A program made the position numbers and the translations under genes. From Polaromonas sp. (GTDB lineage Bacteria; Pseudomonadota; Gammaproteobacteria; Burkholderiales; Burkholderiaceae), in NCBI GenBank assembly GCA_013823505.1, contig PNMH01000008.1, forward strand, positions 22,828 to 86,827: a DNA stretch of 64,000 nt, read 5' to 3'. Positions 8,019-16,146 of this stretch are shown here, piece after piece. Within the stretch, counting starts at the first letter, position 1. Each line of letters starts with the position of its first letter. A model generated the notes under the pieces. It saw only the letters and a list, made by a program, of their open reading frames with translations, did no database searches and was not told the origin of the DNA.

Positions 8019-8752
8019 ACCCCATCAACGCAATTAAAAACAAGCCATGGGCCCTCTGGGGCATGGCCGTGCTCGCCATGGCAGCGGCCCTGCCACTGAT
8101 GGCACAAACGGCCACGGCCACCAACACCGTGGCGGCTCCTGCCTCGCCGGGAGCCGAGGGCGCTGCTGCCCTGCCGGGCTCGCCCACCAAGGCCAGCGCT
8201 GACTACCTCATTTCACCCAACGACCTGATGGAGTTCGACGTGTTCGGCGTGCCCGACATGAAGCGCGATGTGCGCGTGAACGCCTCGGGCCAGGTGTCGC
8301 TGCCACTCATTGGCCAGATGCCGGTGGCGGGGCTGACGGCGCAGGCGGCGGAGCAGTTGATCGCTGCGAAGTTTGAGGAGAAGTACCTGCGCGACCCGCA
8401 GGTCTCGCTCTTCATCAAGGAGTTCACCACGCAGCGCGTGGCCATTGAAGGCGCGGTGATCCGGCCGGGCATCTATCCCATGACGGGCCAGCTCACGCTG
8501 CTGCGCGCCCTGGCGCTCTCAGGCGGCTTCGCGCCCTACGCCGACATCAACCAGATCGTGGTGTACCGCAATGGCACCAACGGGGCGCGCGAACAGTCCA
8601 CCCATGACCTCGACAAGGTGCGATCGGGCCAGGAAGCCGACCCGGACATCCGCTCGGACGACGTGATCGTGGTCCAGCGCAACGCCCGGCGCACAGCGTT
8701 GCGGGATTCGCTCTTCGGCGACATCCTGAACACGCTCAACCCCTTCAAGTAA
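8015..8752 (+). CDS. Polysaccharide export protein (Wza/EpsE-like)
   Basis: A 245-residue periplasmic/outer-membrane export protein. After a signal peptide (about residues 12-31, no lipobox cysteine) comes the Poly_export domain: YLISPNDLMEFDVFGVPDMKRDVRV...GQVSLPLIGQMPVAG, about residues 64-140. A SLBB-type domain follows (QRVAIEGAVIRPGIYPMTG, TLLRALALSGGF), to about residue 220. It is shorter than Wza (about 380 residues) and has one SLBB repeat, as in the EpsE/GumB class. It would form or connect to the EPS exit channel with the inner-membrane chain-length kinase encoded next. A good ribosome site (AAAGG) precedes the ATG. Confidence 0.9.
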   Translation: MNPINAIKNKPWALWGMAVLAMAAALPLMAQTATATNTVAAPASPGAEGAAALPGSPTKASADYLISPNDLMEFDVFGVPDMKRDVRVNASGQVSLPLIGQMPVAGLTAQAAEQLIAAKFEEKYLRDPQVSLFIKEFTTQRVAIEGAVIRPGIYPMTGQLTLLRALALSGGFAPYADINQIVVYRNGTNGAREQSTHDLDKVRSGQEADPDIRSDDVIVVQRNARRTALRDSLFGDILNTLNPFK

Positions 8753-8768
8753 CACGGCTTCGACGACC

Positions 8769-11183
8769 ATGGCTTCCACCGACCAACACCCATCGCCCGC
8801 CGTTCCCGGCCCCAGGGGCGCGCTGGCCCTGCGCCGCGAGGGCGCCCTGTCCGACCTGATGATGGCCCGAGGCGATGCCCACGGATCGGCGGACGACCGC
8901 ATCGACATCAAGACGCTCTGGCGCTCCGGGGTCAAACACAAATGGACCATCGTGGGCATCACCGCGCTGTGCACCGTGGCGGCCGTGCTGTACACGCTGC
9001 GCATCGCACCGCTCTACCAGAGCGCGGCCCTGCTGCAGATCGACCGCGTGGCGCAGAAGGTGGTGGGCTTCAACGCCGAGGTCGAGCTGGACGAGGGCCC
9101 CGCATCCGACCAACTGCAGCTGCGAACGCAGATCGAATTGCTCAAGAGCCGCAGCCTGGCCGAGCGGGTGATCGACGAGATCGGCCTGTACAAGCCCGCT
9201 GTACCAACCGCCGCACCCGAGCCGGCTAGCGGCGTCGATGCGGCAGGGCCGACCGGCTCGGAACCGCTCGACAAGGCCCTGGCCTGGGCCATCCAGGGGT
9301 GGGACCAACTGCGCGCGCTGGTCGCCCCGGAACCGGTGGAAGAAGCCCCGCTCAGCCGGGCGGCCGCTGTGGCGCAGTTCAAGCAAGCGGTCACGGTGGA
9401 GCCCATCCGCAATTCGCGACTGGTCGAGGTGCGGGTGCTCAACGCGGACCCGGACCTGGCCGCCTTGATTGCCAACACCATGGCCAAGGCCTTCATCGCC
9501 ACCAACATCGAGCGCAAGCTGCACTCGTCGATCTACGCGCGCGAGTTTCTGGAGGATCAGATCCGCCAGACCAAGGCCAAGCTCGAAGAGAGCGAACGCG
9601 TCATCAACACCTACGCGAAGAAAAACGAGATCCTGAACCTGGGCGACAAGGGCAGTGCGGCCACCCAGACTTTTGTGGACTTCTCGGCGGCGCTGGCCAA
9701 AGCGGAGCAAGACCGCATCAAGGCCGAGACGCAGTACAACCAGGTGCGGCTCAACCCCGAAAGTGCGCCGCAGGCCGTCGTCAACGAATCCATTCGGGCC
9801 TACAAGGAACAGCGCGCCCGGCTGGAAGCCGACTACGCCAAGAACCTGGCCATCTACAAACCGGACTACCCCGCCATGGTGCAGGCGCGGGCGCAGATCG
9901 CCGACCTGGAGGCCCGCATCAAGACCGAGGTGAACACCATCCTGGCCAGCATCCAGGGGCAGTACGTCGCCGCCCGGAAAACCGAAGAGCAGCTCAAGGC
10001 CAAGGTGTCCAGCAGCCGCAGCGAGGTGCTCAACGTGCAGGACCGCAGCGTGGACATGAACCTGCTGAGCCGTGAGCTCGACACCAACCGGCAGGTTTAC
10101 GACAGCCTGCTGCAGCGCCTGAAAGAGGTGAGCGTGACCGCGGGCATCACCACCAACAACGTGAGCATCGTGGACGAGGCCTCGGTGCCGCTGTTCCCGG
10201 CCAGTCCCAACCTGAAGATCAACGTGGGTCTGGGCATGATGCTGGGCCTGTTCCTGGGCATTCTCGCGGCGCTGCTGCGCGAGCAGATGGACGATTCGGT
10301 GAAACACGCCAACGAGATCGAAGGCCTGTACCACCTGCCGCTGCTGGGCCTGATTCCCTTCACCAAGCCCGAGAAGGGCCGCAACGAGCCCGTGGCCCTG
10401 CTGGCGCACCGCGAGCCGCGCAGCGGCTTTGCCGAGTCGTACCGCTCCATGCGCACCGCGCTTCAGTTCAGCACCGCCGACGGCGCACCCCAGCGCTTCA
10501 TGGTGACGAGTTGCGGCAAGGGCGAGGGCAAGACCACCACGGCGCTGGCGCTGGCCATCAACTTCGCGCAGCTGGGCCAGAAGGTCTTGCTGATCGACGC
10601 CGACATGCGCAAGGGTTGGGTGCACACCATGCTCAACATGTCCAACGAGCGCGGCCTCTCGAACCTGCTGAGCGGGGACCGCAACACCGACGGCCTGATC
10701 CAGGACACGGCGGTGGCCAACCTGGCCGTGATCACGGCGGGCCCGGTGCCGCCCGACCCGGTGGAACTGCTGATGGGCCCGCGGCTGGGCTTGCTGCTGG
10801 AGCGGGCGCAGGCCATGGGTTACCACCAGATCGTGATCGACGGGCCGCCGCTGCTGGGCATTGCCGATGCGATCGTGCTGGGCAACCAGATCCAGAACAT
10901 CGTGTTTGCCGTGAAGGCGGGCGGCACGCGCAAGGACAGCATCAAGGACGCCCTGCGCCGCCTGCGCAACGCGGGCCTGGCCCCCATGGGCATGGTGCTC
11001 ACCCACGCGCGCAACGAGCACACCAGCGACTACGCCTACGCGGCCTACTACGGCGATGGCTACAACGACCGCCACACACCCCGCGCCACCAGGCCCAACC
11101 CGGCAGCGGGATTGAACACGCCGCCGGTGCCTCTGCCGGGCGGCAGTCGCATCGAGCCCACGCTGGATCCGTCGTCCGCATGA
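8769..11183 (+). CDS. EPS chain-length determinant / bacterial tyrosine kinase (Wzc-like)
   Basis: An 804-residue Wzc-type protein. Order: short cytoplasmic N-terminus, TM near residues 55-75, Wzz periplasmic domain with long coiled coils (residues ~80-475), GNVR-like region, second TM near 480-500, then a cytoplasmic BY-kinase. Kinase motifs are complete: Walker A CGKGEGKTT (582-590), Walker A' LLIDADMRKG (607-616), Walker B IVIDGPP (688-694). The C-terminal tyrosine cluster (Tyr755, 757, 760, 761, 765) is the usual autophosphorylation site. It controls polymer length and export with the Wza-like protein. The following J-domain gene starts inside its stop codon, and a CpsB-type phosphatase that could reverse phosphorylation is next. 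Confidence 0.9.
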   Translation: MASTDQHPSPAVPGPRGALALRREGALSDLMMARGDAHGSADDRIDIKTLWRSGVKHKWTIVGITALCTVAAVLYTLRIAPLYQSAALLQIDRVAQKVVGFNAEVELDEGPASDQLQLRTQIELLKSRSLAERVIDEIGLYKPAVPTAAPEPASGVDAAGPTGSEPLDKALAWAIQGWDQLRALVAPEPVEEAPLSRAAAVAQFKQAVTVEPIRNSRLVEVRVLNADPDLAALIANTMAKAFIATNIERKLHSSIYAREFLEDQIRQTKAKLEESERVINTYAKKNEILNLGDKGSAATQTFVDFSAALAKAEQDRIKAETQYNQVRLNPESAPQAVVNESIRAYKEQRARLEADYAKNLAIYKPDYPAMVQARAQIADLEARIKTEVNTILASIQGQYVAARKTEEQLKAKVSSSRSEVLNVQDRSVDMNLLSRELDTNRQVYDSLLQRLKEVSVTAGITTNNVSIVDEASVPLFPASPNLKINVGLGMMLGLFLGILAALLREQMDDSVKHANEIEGLYHLPLLGLIPFTKPEKGRNEPVALLAHREPRSGFAESYRSMRTALQFSTADGAPQRFMVTSCGKGEGKTTTALALAINFAQLGQKVLLIDADMRKGWVHTMLNMSNERGLSNLLSGDRNTDGLIQDTAVANLAVITAGPVPPDPVELLMGPRLGLLLERAQAMGYHQIVIDGPPLLGIADAIVLGNQIQNIVFAVKAGGTRKDSIKDALRRLRNAGLAPMGMVLTHARNEHTSDYAYAAYYGDGYNDRHTPRATRPNPAAGLNTPPVPLPGGSRIEPTLDPSSA

Positions 11184-11659
11184 CCCCGCCCGACTGGAGC
11201 AGCCTGCTGCCCCGGCTGCTGGACTTCGAGCGATCGCCCGGGCTCTACCGCGTGGTGCTGCGCGAGCCGCGCCCGCTCTTCGAGCAGATCGGCGGCGTGA
11301 TGCTGCTCGCCACCGGGCGGCCCGTGGCGGGTTTGCCGGCCACGGCAACGAACGGCTTCGAGCTGCACCGCGCCGCGCGTTTTTTTGTGCGCACCGTGAT
11401 GCTGCGCCCGGGCTCGGACCCTTTCACGCTGCTGGGTCTGCCCCCGGATTTCGAGCCCACGCAATTGCGCGAACACTACCGGCTGATGATCCGCCTCACA
11501 CACCCGGACTTTTGCGCCACGGGCGAAGGCTGGCCGGCCGACGCCGCCACGCGGGTCAACCTCGCCCATGACCTGCTCTCGTCGCCGGCGAAGCGCGCGG
11601 CGTACACCGCCGCGCTGCACACACGCCTGCCGATGCGCCCCCGGCTTTCGCGCCCATGA
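11180..11659 (+). CDS. J-domain (DnaJ-like) protein between EPS kinase and phosphatase
   Basis: A 159-residue protein. Residues ~80-145 are a J domain: DPFTLLGLPPDFEPTQLREHYRLM, the invariant HPD at 108-110, then a helix with NLAHDLLSSPAKRAAYTAAL. The HPD stimulates Hsp70 ATPase. Residues 1-78 have no recognised domain and may be the client-specifying part. There is no Gly/Phe region or zinc domain, so it is a class III J protein. The start overlaps the tyrosine kinase stop and the stop overlaps the phosphatase start (ATGA on both sides), so the three are translationally coupled. A role in folding or turnover of an EPS protein is inference. Confidence 0.8.
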   Translation: MTPPDWSSLLPRLLDFERSPGLYRVVLREPRPLFEQIGGVMLLATGRPVAGLPATATNGFELHRAARFFVRTVMLRPGSDPFTLLGLPPDFEPTQLREHYRLMIRLTHPDFCATGEGWPADAATRVNLAHDLLSSPAKRAAYTAALHTRLPMRPRLSRP

Positions 11660-12453
11660 TCGATCTGCACAGCCACCTCCTGCCGGGCATCGACGACGGG
11701 GCCAGGACGCTGGACGAGTCGCTCGCCATGGCGCGCATCGCCGTGGCCGACGGCATCCACACCATGGCCTGCACGCCACACATTTACCCCGGCATGTACA
11801 TGAACGACGGCCCGGGCATTGCGCAGGCCTGCGCACGCCTGCAGGCCGAGCTGGACCAGCACGGCATTGCGCTGAAGCTCGCGGTGGGAGCAGACGTTCA
11901 CCTGGTGCCAGGCCTGATCGAAGGACTCAGGAGCGGGCAGGTGCCCACGCTGCACGGCTCGCGGTACTTTCTGCTGGAGCCCTCGCACACCACGCCGCCG
12001 CCGCAGCTGGAGGCATCGGTGTTCAACCTGATCACCGAAGGCTACACACCCATCATCACGCACCCGGAACGGCTCTCGTGGGTGGAGAGCCACTACCCGG
12101 TGTTCCTGCGGCTGATCGAACAAGGCGCGTGGATGCAGGTGACGGCGGGGGCGCTGACGGGCGTCTTCGGCAAGCGCGCGCGCTACTGGGGCGAACGCTT
12201 CATTGGCGAAGGCCACACCCACCTGCTGGCCACCGACGCCCACTCCACCGGCCGGCGCCTGCCCCGACTGACCGAGGGACTGGACGTGGCGCGCCGCCTG
12301 GTGGGCGACCACGAGGCGAGCCGCCTGGTGAACGAACGGCCGGCGGCGGTGCTGGACAACCTGCCGCCGCAGGACTTTGGGCTGACGCCGATGGAGGCGG
12401 TTCGCCCTTCGATGGTCAGCGCGTGGTTTTCACGACGGCGCTCGTTGGTCTGA
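11656..12453 (+). CDS. CpsB/YwqE-type PHP-domain tyrosine phosphatase
   Basis: A 265-residue metal-dependent PHP phosphatase. MIDLHSHLLPGIDDGARTLDESL holds the first metal ligands (H5, H7). ACTPHIYPGMY, LAVGADVHL, IITHPER and LATDAHS supply the rest of the trinuclear centre. Family members (CpsB, Wzb-equivalent in Gram-positives, YwqE) dephosphorylate BY-kinases that control capsule or EPS assembly, which fits its place two genes after the Wzc-like kinase. It is the last gene of the EPS operon seen here; the DNA beyond it is less GC-rich. Confidence 0.85.
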   Translation: MIDLHSHLLPGIDDGARTLDESLAMARIAVADGIHTMACTPHIYPGMYMNDGPGIAQACARLQAELDQHGIALKLAVGADVHLVPGLIEGLRSGQVPTLHGSRYFLLEPSHTTPPPQLEASVFNLITEGYTPIITHPERLSWVESHYPVFLRLIEQGAWMQVTAGALTGVFGKRARYWGERFIGEGHTHLLATDAHSTGRRLPRLTEGLDVARRLVGDHEASRLVNERPAAVLDNLPPQDFGLTPMEAVRPSMVSAWFSRRRSLV

Positions 12454-12608
12454 AAGCGGGCCGGGTGTTTGGAGCCACAAAGCTGCTGAGATGCGGTGCA
12501 TGTGATTGCTCAGCGAAGAGCATTCCTGACTGACGAAGCCTCGACTACGATGGCTGTTTTCGGCCAGAAGCTGACCGTCAGATTTCTACTCCACCACTGC
12601 TATTCTTC

Positions 12609-12959
12609 ATGAATAAAACGCTTGAACTGTCCGTTGCTACAGGTGGAGCGGTGACCATTGGTTTCTTTCTTTTGACCTTTGCTTCGCTGTTCATGGTGGG
12701 TGGTGACGGAACTGCGCCGTGGATCACACACCTAATGTTGAAGCTGGGGGAAGTTCCCATAACGATGTTTGGCTTTCGTAAGGACTCTCTGCTGGTCGTA
12801 TCGCCCCTTTTCTGGGGGGGGACTGCGTTTGTCAGTGCGTTCTTAGTTCTAGGCACCGTCAGAGCAATCCAGCCGCACCCCCAGATGCGGTCAGTGGCAA
12901 GCGTTCTGCTGAGAACCTTGTTGGTCCTTGCGGTACTTGCGATGGTGTTTTTGGCTTGA
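12609..12959 (+). CDS. Small membrane protein, unknown function
   Basis: A 116-residue protein not matched to any family I recognise. Three hydrophobic segments are visible (VTIGFFLLTFASLFMVGG near the N-terminus, a middle one around FWGGTAFVSAFLVLG, and LLRTLLVLAVLAMVFLA at the C-terminus). Base composition is clearly less GC-rich than the EPS operon, including runs of T and unusual codons, which suggests later acquisition. It stands alone, with 155 bp before it and about 215 bp after it that hold no recognisable gene. It could be a real orphan gene; the support is hydrophobic pattern and frame length only. Confidence 0.5.
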   Translation: MNKTLELSVATGGAVTIGFFLLTFASLFMVGGDGTAPWITHLMLKLGEVPITMFGFRKDSLLVVSPLFWGGTAFVSAFLVLGTVRAIQPHPQMRSVASVLLRTLLVLAVLAMVFLA

Positions 12960-13175
12960 TGCACGCGCTGCGGGTGGGAGCTTCACCAAGCTGAGATGTT
13001 CAGCGAATGTGTTGCATCAACCGGTTGAATCCGCCGCCCATAGGCGACGGACGGCATCGAGGCCAGAGTTGAACGCTTGGCTCCGACTTTTGGCGGTGCA
13101 CTGATGCTGTGATCCGCAAAGTCGCCGATCATCCTGCCCCGTGAATTCGTGACCATCCTCGGGCATCAACAGACC

Positions 13176-13631
13176 ATGCACATTCGCCCAGCAACGACCC
13201 AAGATGCAGAAGCCATCAGTGCGCTCTTCAGTGCTTCTGCGCACCATTTCCTGCTGGATCCCAGCGGCAGAGGTGCCGAGCGATTTCTTGCGAGCGTCAC
13301 ACCGCAGGCCATTCTGGGTTACATCAACAGCTCCAACTTCCACTACCTGATGGCGGAAGACGGTACCGAGCTCGCTGGCGCCGTGGCTCTGCGAGACGGT
13401 CGGCACCTCTTTCATCTCTTTGTCGCGCCAACCCATCAGCGGCAGGGCTTGGCTCGCAGGCTTTGGGAGGCGGCCAAGCAAGGGGCCGCCAAGGATCTGA
13501 AGATCTTCACGGTCAACTCAAGCCCCAATGCGGTGGCTGTGTACGAACGATTTGGCTTTGCTGCCATTGGGCCTCGCACCGAAATGAACGGCATTGCCTT
13601 CGTCCCGATGGAAGCCGCTGCGGCCGCTTGA
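13176..13631 (+). CDS. GNAT-family N-acetyltransferase
   Basis: A 151-residue GCN5-related acetyltransferase. It opens MHIRPATTQDAEAISALF, the common GNAT first strand and helix. The acetyl-CoA loop is LFVAPTHQRQGLARRLWEAA (R/Q-x-x-G-x-G/A type), then VNSSPNAVAVYERFGFAAIG, the usual motif B. The substrate is not predictable. I chose the ATG at 13176 since the conserved strand starts there; a GTG 27 bp upstream is possible. It lies in the same moderately GC-poor patch as the small membrane protein and converges on the DUF1428 gene 15 bp away. Confidence 0.8.
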   Translation: MHIRPATTQDAEAISALFSASAHHFLLDPSGRGAERFLASVTPQAILGYINSSNFHYLMAEDGTELAGAVALRDGRHLFHLFVAPTHQRQGLARRLWEAAKQGAAKDLKIFTVNSSPNAVAVYERFGFAAIGPRTEMNGIAFVPMEAAAAA

Positions 13632-13646
13632 TCAGCGCGACGCTGT

Positions 13647-14015
13647 TCAAGCCTTCACTTCGACCACCTGCTCGAAGCCGCCAAAGATCATGCGTTTGCC
13701 GTCGAAGGGCATGGGTGGGTTGCCGGGTGTGGACGGGTCCATGCGCGGGTCTTCCATCATCTTTTTCATGCCGGCGTCGCGCGTGGCCTTGTCCGGCCAT
13801 TCGACCCACGAAAAGGCCACCGTCTCGTCGGCCGTGGCCTGCACCGCGCGGCGGAAGTCGGTGACCTTGCCGTCGGGGACGTCGTCGCCCCAGCCCTCGA
13901 TCACACGGAGGGCTCCGAGCTCGAGGAAGATCGGGTCGAGCTGGCGCGCGTGCTCGATGAACTTCTGCTTGTTGGCGGTGGGGACCGCGATCACGAAACC
14001 GTCGATGTAGGACAT
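13647..14015 (-). CDS. DUF1428 domain protein
   Basis: A 122-residue protein with the DUF1428 (YbaA-like, dimeric alpha-beta barrel) pattern: MSYIDGFVIAVPTANKQKF, then GWGDDVPDGKVTDFRRAVQA, VVFSWVEWPDKATRD-like, and PFDGKRMIFGGFEQVVE. Full length for the family. The biochemical function of the family is unknown; structures place it with small ferredoxin-like dimeric barrels. A strong ribosome site (AGGAG, 8 bases before ATG) fixes the start. It appears monocistronic; inverted repeats just upstream could be an operator. Confidence 0.85.
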   Translation of the reverse strand: MSYIDGFVIAVPTANKQKFIEHARQLDPIFLELGALRVIEGWGDDVPDGKVTDFRRAVQATADETVAFSWVEWPDKATRDAGMKKMMEDPRMDPSTPGNPPMPFDGKRMIFGGFEQVVEVKA

Positions 14016-14026
14016 GTCTTCACTCC

Positions 14027-14056
14027 TGTTGGGTTGACCGGTCGGCGCGCCCAACA
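14027..14056. promoter_or_regulatory. Inverted repeat upstream of the DUF1428 gene
   Basis: TGTTGGG (14027-14033) and CCCAACA (14050-14056) form perfect 7-bp arms around a palindrome GACCGGTC (14036-14043), 11 bases before the DUF1428 start codon on the - strand. The nested symmetry looks like a repressor operator (TetR-like spacing), but no regulator gene is adjacent. Confidence 0.3.
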
Positions 14057-14168
14057 GTGAACGCCCCGTATCCCATCGACGAGCGACGGTACGCCAAATC
14101 GACAGGGCCTGCTCAGCCGGAAGACACACGCCCTGTGGCGGCCACCTGGGCCACCGACGGCCCCTGCC

Positions 14169-15344
14169 TCAGCGAGGCACCAGCACCCACAGCTGCAGCG
14201 GCTGCTTGAGCGCCGCCGCCGTGAGGTAGGCCTCGTCGTCCCAGCCACCCCAGCCGGTGAACAGGTCGGCCCGCACTGCGCCGACGATGGCGCCGCCCGT
14301 GTCTTGCGCCATCACCAGTTTCTGCACGTTCAGCGTGGGCCCTTGCGATGCGAGCCACACAGGGGTGCCGTAGGGAATGCTTTGCGGGTCCACCGCGATC
14401 GAGCGGCCGGGCGTGAGCGGCACGCCCTGCGCGCCGCGCGGGCCGAAGCGGGCGTCGAATTCCGACAGGACCTCTTCTCGGAAAAACACGGTGCGCGGGT
14501 TGCTCCACAGCATCTCGCTCACGCGCTGCGGGTTTTGCGCGGCCCAGGCCTTGATGGACGACCACGAGGCTTCGCGGATCGCGCCCTGGTCGAGCAGCCA
14601 GCGGCCCACGCTCTGGTAGGGCTGGCCGTTGTGCGCGGCGAACGCCACGCGAACCTGGCGCGCGCGGCCGTCGGCCTCCACCAGATTCAGCCGGCCTGAG
14701 CCCTGGATCTGCAGGATGAGCGCGTCGATAGGATCGGCCAGCCAGGCCACGGCGCGGCCCTGCAGGGCGGCCTGCGCCGCCGGCAAGGTGTCGATCTCCT
14801 GGCGGCTGTACCAGGGCTGGCCGCTGCGCAGCCCGGCGGGTGGCGCGTACAGCGGCGTGCGGTGCGTGGCGGTGGGCACGCGGCTGGCCGCCATGATGGG
14901 TTCGTAGTAACCGGTGAGCAGGCCGTCGGGCAGGCTGCCGTCCACTTCGGTGACGCGGTAGGGCTGGAAGCGGCGCATCACCCAGGCCTGCTGCTCGGCG
15001 GGGGTGCCGATGGAGAGCTGACGCAATTCGGCGCACGGGCCGGCCTGGCCGGGCGCTGGCCGCTCGCAGCCGCGCACCCAGGCGTTCCAGGCCTCAAACA
15101 GGCTGTCCTGGCCCCAGCCCGGCAGCTCGCTCCAGGGGACCGGCGTCCAGCGGCTCTTGCCCCGCTGGATCGCGGGCGGCAGCGTGCCCGCATCCGCCGG
15201 CACGGTGACCACGGCGGGGCCGGGCCGGGCGACGGGTGCGGGAATCTGCACCGGGCCGACCGCGCAGGACACCAGGCTTCCTACAATCAGCCCGCTGGCG
15301 ACCACCCTCACGAACGACCGAGAAACCCGACTGAAGAGACCCAT
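14169..15344 (-). CDS. mltA: Membrane-bound lytic murein transglycosylase A
   Basis: A 391-residue lipoprotein. The signal peptide ends VGSLVSC, a good lipobox with Cys27. The MltA barrel follows (LLTGYYEPIMAASRV, LIQIQGSGRLNLVEADGR-type, VFFREE) and the C-terminal 3D domain SIAVDPQSIPYGTPVWL...AQDTGGAIVGAVRADLFTGWG, with the catalytic Asp in the DTGGAI region. It cleaves peptidoglycan glycan strands with 1,6-anhydro formation at the outer membrane. The start codon shares two bases with the divergent small gene at 15343. No partner gene is evident on this strand. Confidence 0.92.
   Translation of the reverse strand: MGLFSRVSRSFVRVVASGLIVGSLVSCAVGPVQIPAPVARPGPAVVTVPADAGTLPPAIQRGKSRWTPVPWSELPGWGQDSLFEAWNAWVRGCERPAPGQAGPCAELRQLSIGTPAEQQAWVMRRFQPYRVTEVDGSLPDGLLTGYYEPIMAASRVPTATHRTPLYAPPAGLRSGQPWYSRQEIDTLPAAQAALQGRAVAWLADPIDALILQIQGSGRLNLVEADGRARQVRVAFAAHNGQPYQSVGRWLLDQGAIREASWSSIKAWAAQNPQRVSEMLWSNPRTVFFREEVLSEFDARFGPRGAQGVPLTPGRSIAVDPQSIPYGTPVWLASQGPTLNVQKLVMAQDTGGAIVGAVRADLFTGWGGWDDEAYLTAAALKQPLQLWVLVPR
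15282..15287 (+). promoter_or_regulatory. TACAAT -10 element
   Basis: TACAAT, the usual Burkholderiales -10 form, lies 55 bp before the small membrane gene on the + strand and inside mltA on the other strand. No convincing -35 is visible. It supports transcription of the small gene. Confidence 0.35.
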
Positions 15345-15504
15345 GACCTTGTTGTTGCTTGAAGCGCTCGGCGCGCTGGTGTTGTTGGTGTTCATCGTGT
15401 GGTGGACCATGTTTTCAGGGCGCAAGGGTGGCGAGCTGCCCGATGAGGTGGAGCGCCAGAAACTGGAGCAGCCACCGGGCAAAGACACGCCGGAAGACCG
15501 CTGA
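15343..15504 (+). CDS. Small single-pass membrane protein (53 aa)
   Basis: A 53-residue protein: one N-terminal transmembrane helix (TLLLLEALGALVLLVFIVWW) followed by a charged hydrophilic tail (SGRKGGELPDEVERQKLEQP). No family recognised by name. A purine-rich GAAGAGA ribosome site lies six bases upstream and a TACAAT -10 lies 55 bp upstream. Its ATG overlaps the divergent mltA start by two bases within CATG. Third-position GC is like its neighbours. I consider it real but unproven; it may act in the envelope near MltA. Confidence 0.6.
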   Translation: MTLLLLEALGALVLLVFIVWWTMFSGRKGGELPDEVERQKLEQPPGKDTPEDR

Positions 15505-15519
15505 AGCGGGCGGGGGCCG

Positions 15520-16146
15520 TCAAGGCCGCAAGGCATTGGCCAGCTCCACGGCCGACTTCACGCCCATTTTGTCGAACACGCGCGAGCGGTGGACTTCCAC
15601 CGTGCGCACGCTGATGTTGAGCTGATCGGCCACCAGCTTGTTGGGCAGGCCGGCAACCACGAGGTCCATCACGGCACGCTCGCGGTCGGTGAGGCTGGCC
15701 AGGCGCTGCTGCAGTTCGCGTTGCACGCGGCGCTGGGCCAGCACCTGGGCCGATTGTTCCAACGCCCGCTCCACCCGGTCGACCAGCGCGTTGTCGGAAA
15801 AAGGCTTCTCGCAAAAATCAAACGCGCCGCGCTTGACCGCGTCCACCGCGGTGGCCACGTCGGCATGGCCCGATAGAAAGATCACCGGCAGGCAGGCGCG
15901 CCAGGGCAGGGCCTGCAGCAGTTCAAACGCCGCCAGCCCACTCATGCCGGGCATGCGCACGTCCAGCAGCACGCAGCAAGGCGCCGTGGGTTCGTGCTGC
16001 AAGACGCTGGCATCGGCCAGAAAGGATTCGGCGCTGTCGTAGCCGTCGCTGACCAGCCGGCGCGTGCGCAGCAGCCAGGCCAGCGCTTCGCGCACACCCG
16101 CGTCGTCATCAACCAGGTAAATCTTGGCGTCGAGGTGCGGGGTCAT
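15520..16146 (-). CDS. FixJ/NarL-type response regulator
   Basis: A 208-residue regulator. The receiver domain (about 7-125) has the acidic pocket VDDD, phospho-acceptor Asp62 in LLDVRMPG, and Lys114 in CEKPF. The C-terminal LuxR-type HTH is LTDRERAVMDLVVAGLPNKLVADQLNISVRTVEVHRSRVFDKMGV (read in pieces, about 150-195). Such FixJ/TodT/TtrR-like regulators activate promoters after phosphorylation by a cognate kinase. The start overlaps the stop of the sensor kinase gene upstream (4 bp), so the two form a pair. Confidence 0.9.
   Translation of the reverse strand: MTPHLDAKIYLVDDDAGVREALAWLLRTRRLVSDGYDSAESFLADASVLQHEPTAPCCVLLDVRMPGMSGLAAFELLQALPWRACLPVIFLSGHADVATAVDAVKRGAFDFCEKPFSDNALVDRVERALEQSAQVLAQRRVQRELQQRLASLTDRERAVMDLVVAGLPNKLVADQLNISVRTVEVHRSRVFDKMGVKSAVELANALRP

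Noticed and set aside
8745..11348. Long open frame antisense to the EPS tyrosine kinase
   Set aside because: A by-product of high third-position GC; His/Gln/Arg-rich sequence with no domain, while the + strand frame has complete kinase motifs.
12454..13175. Integron gene-cassette arrangement around the orphan membrane gene and GNAT enzyme
   Set aside because: No attC-like paired core sites or integrase were found.
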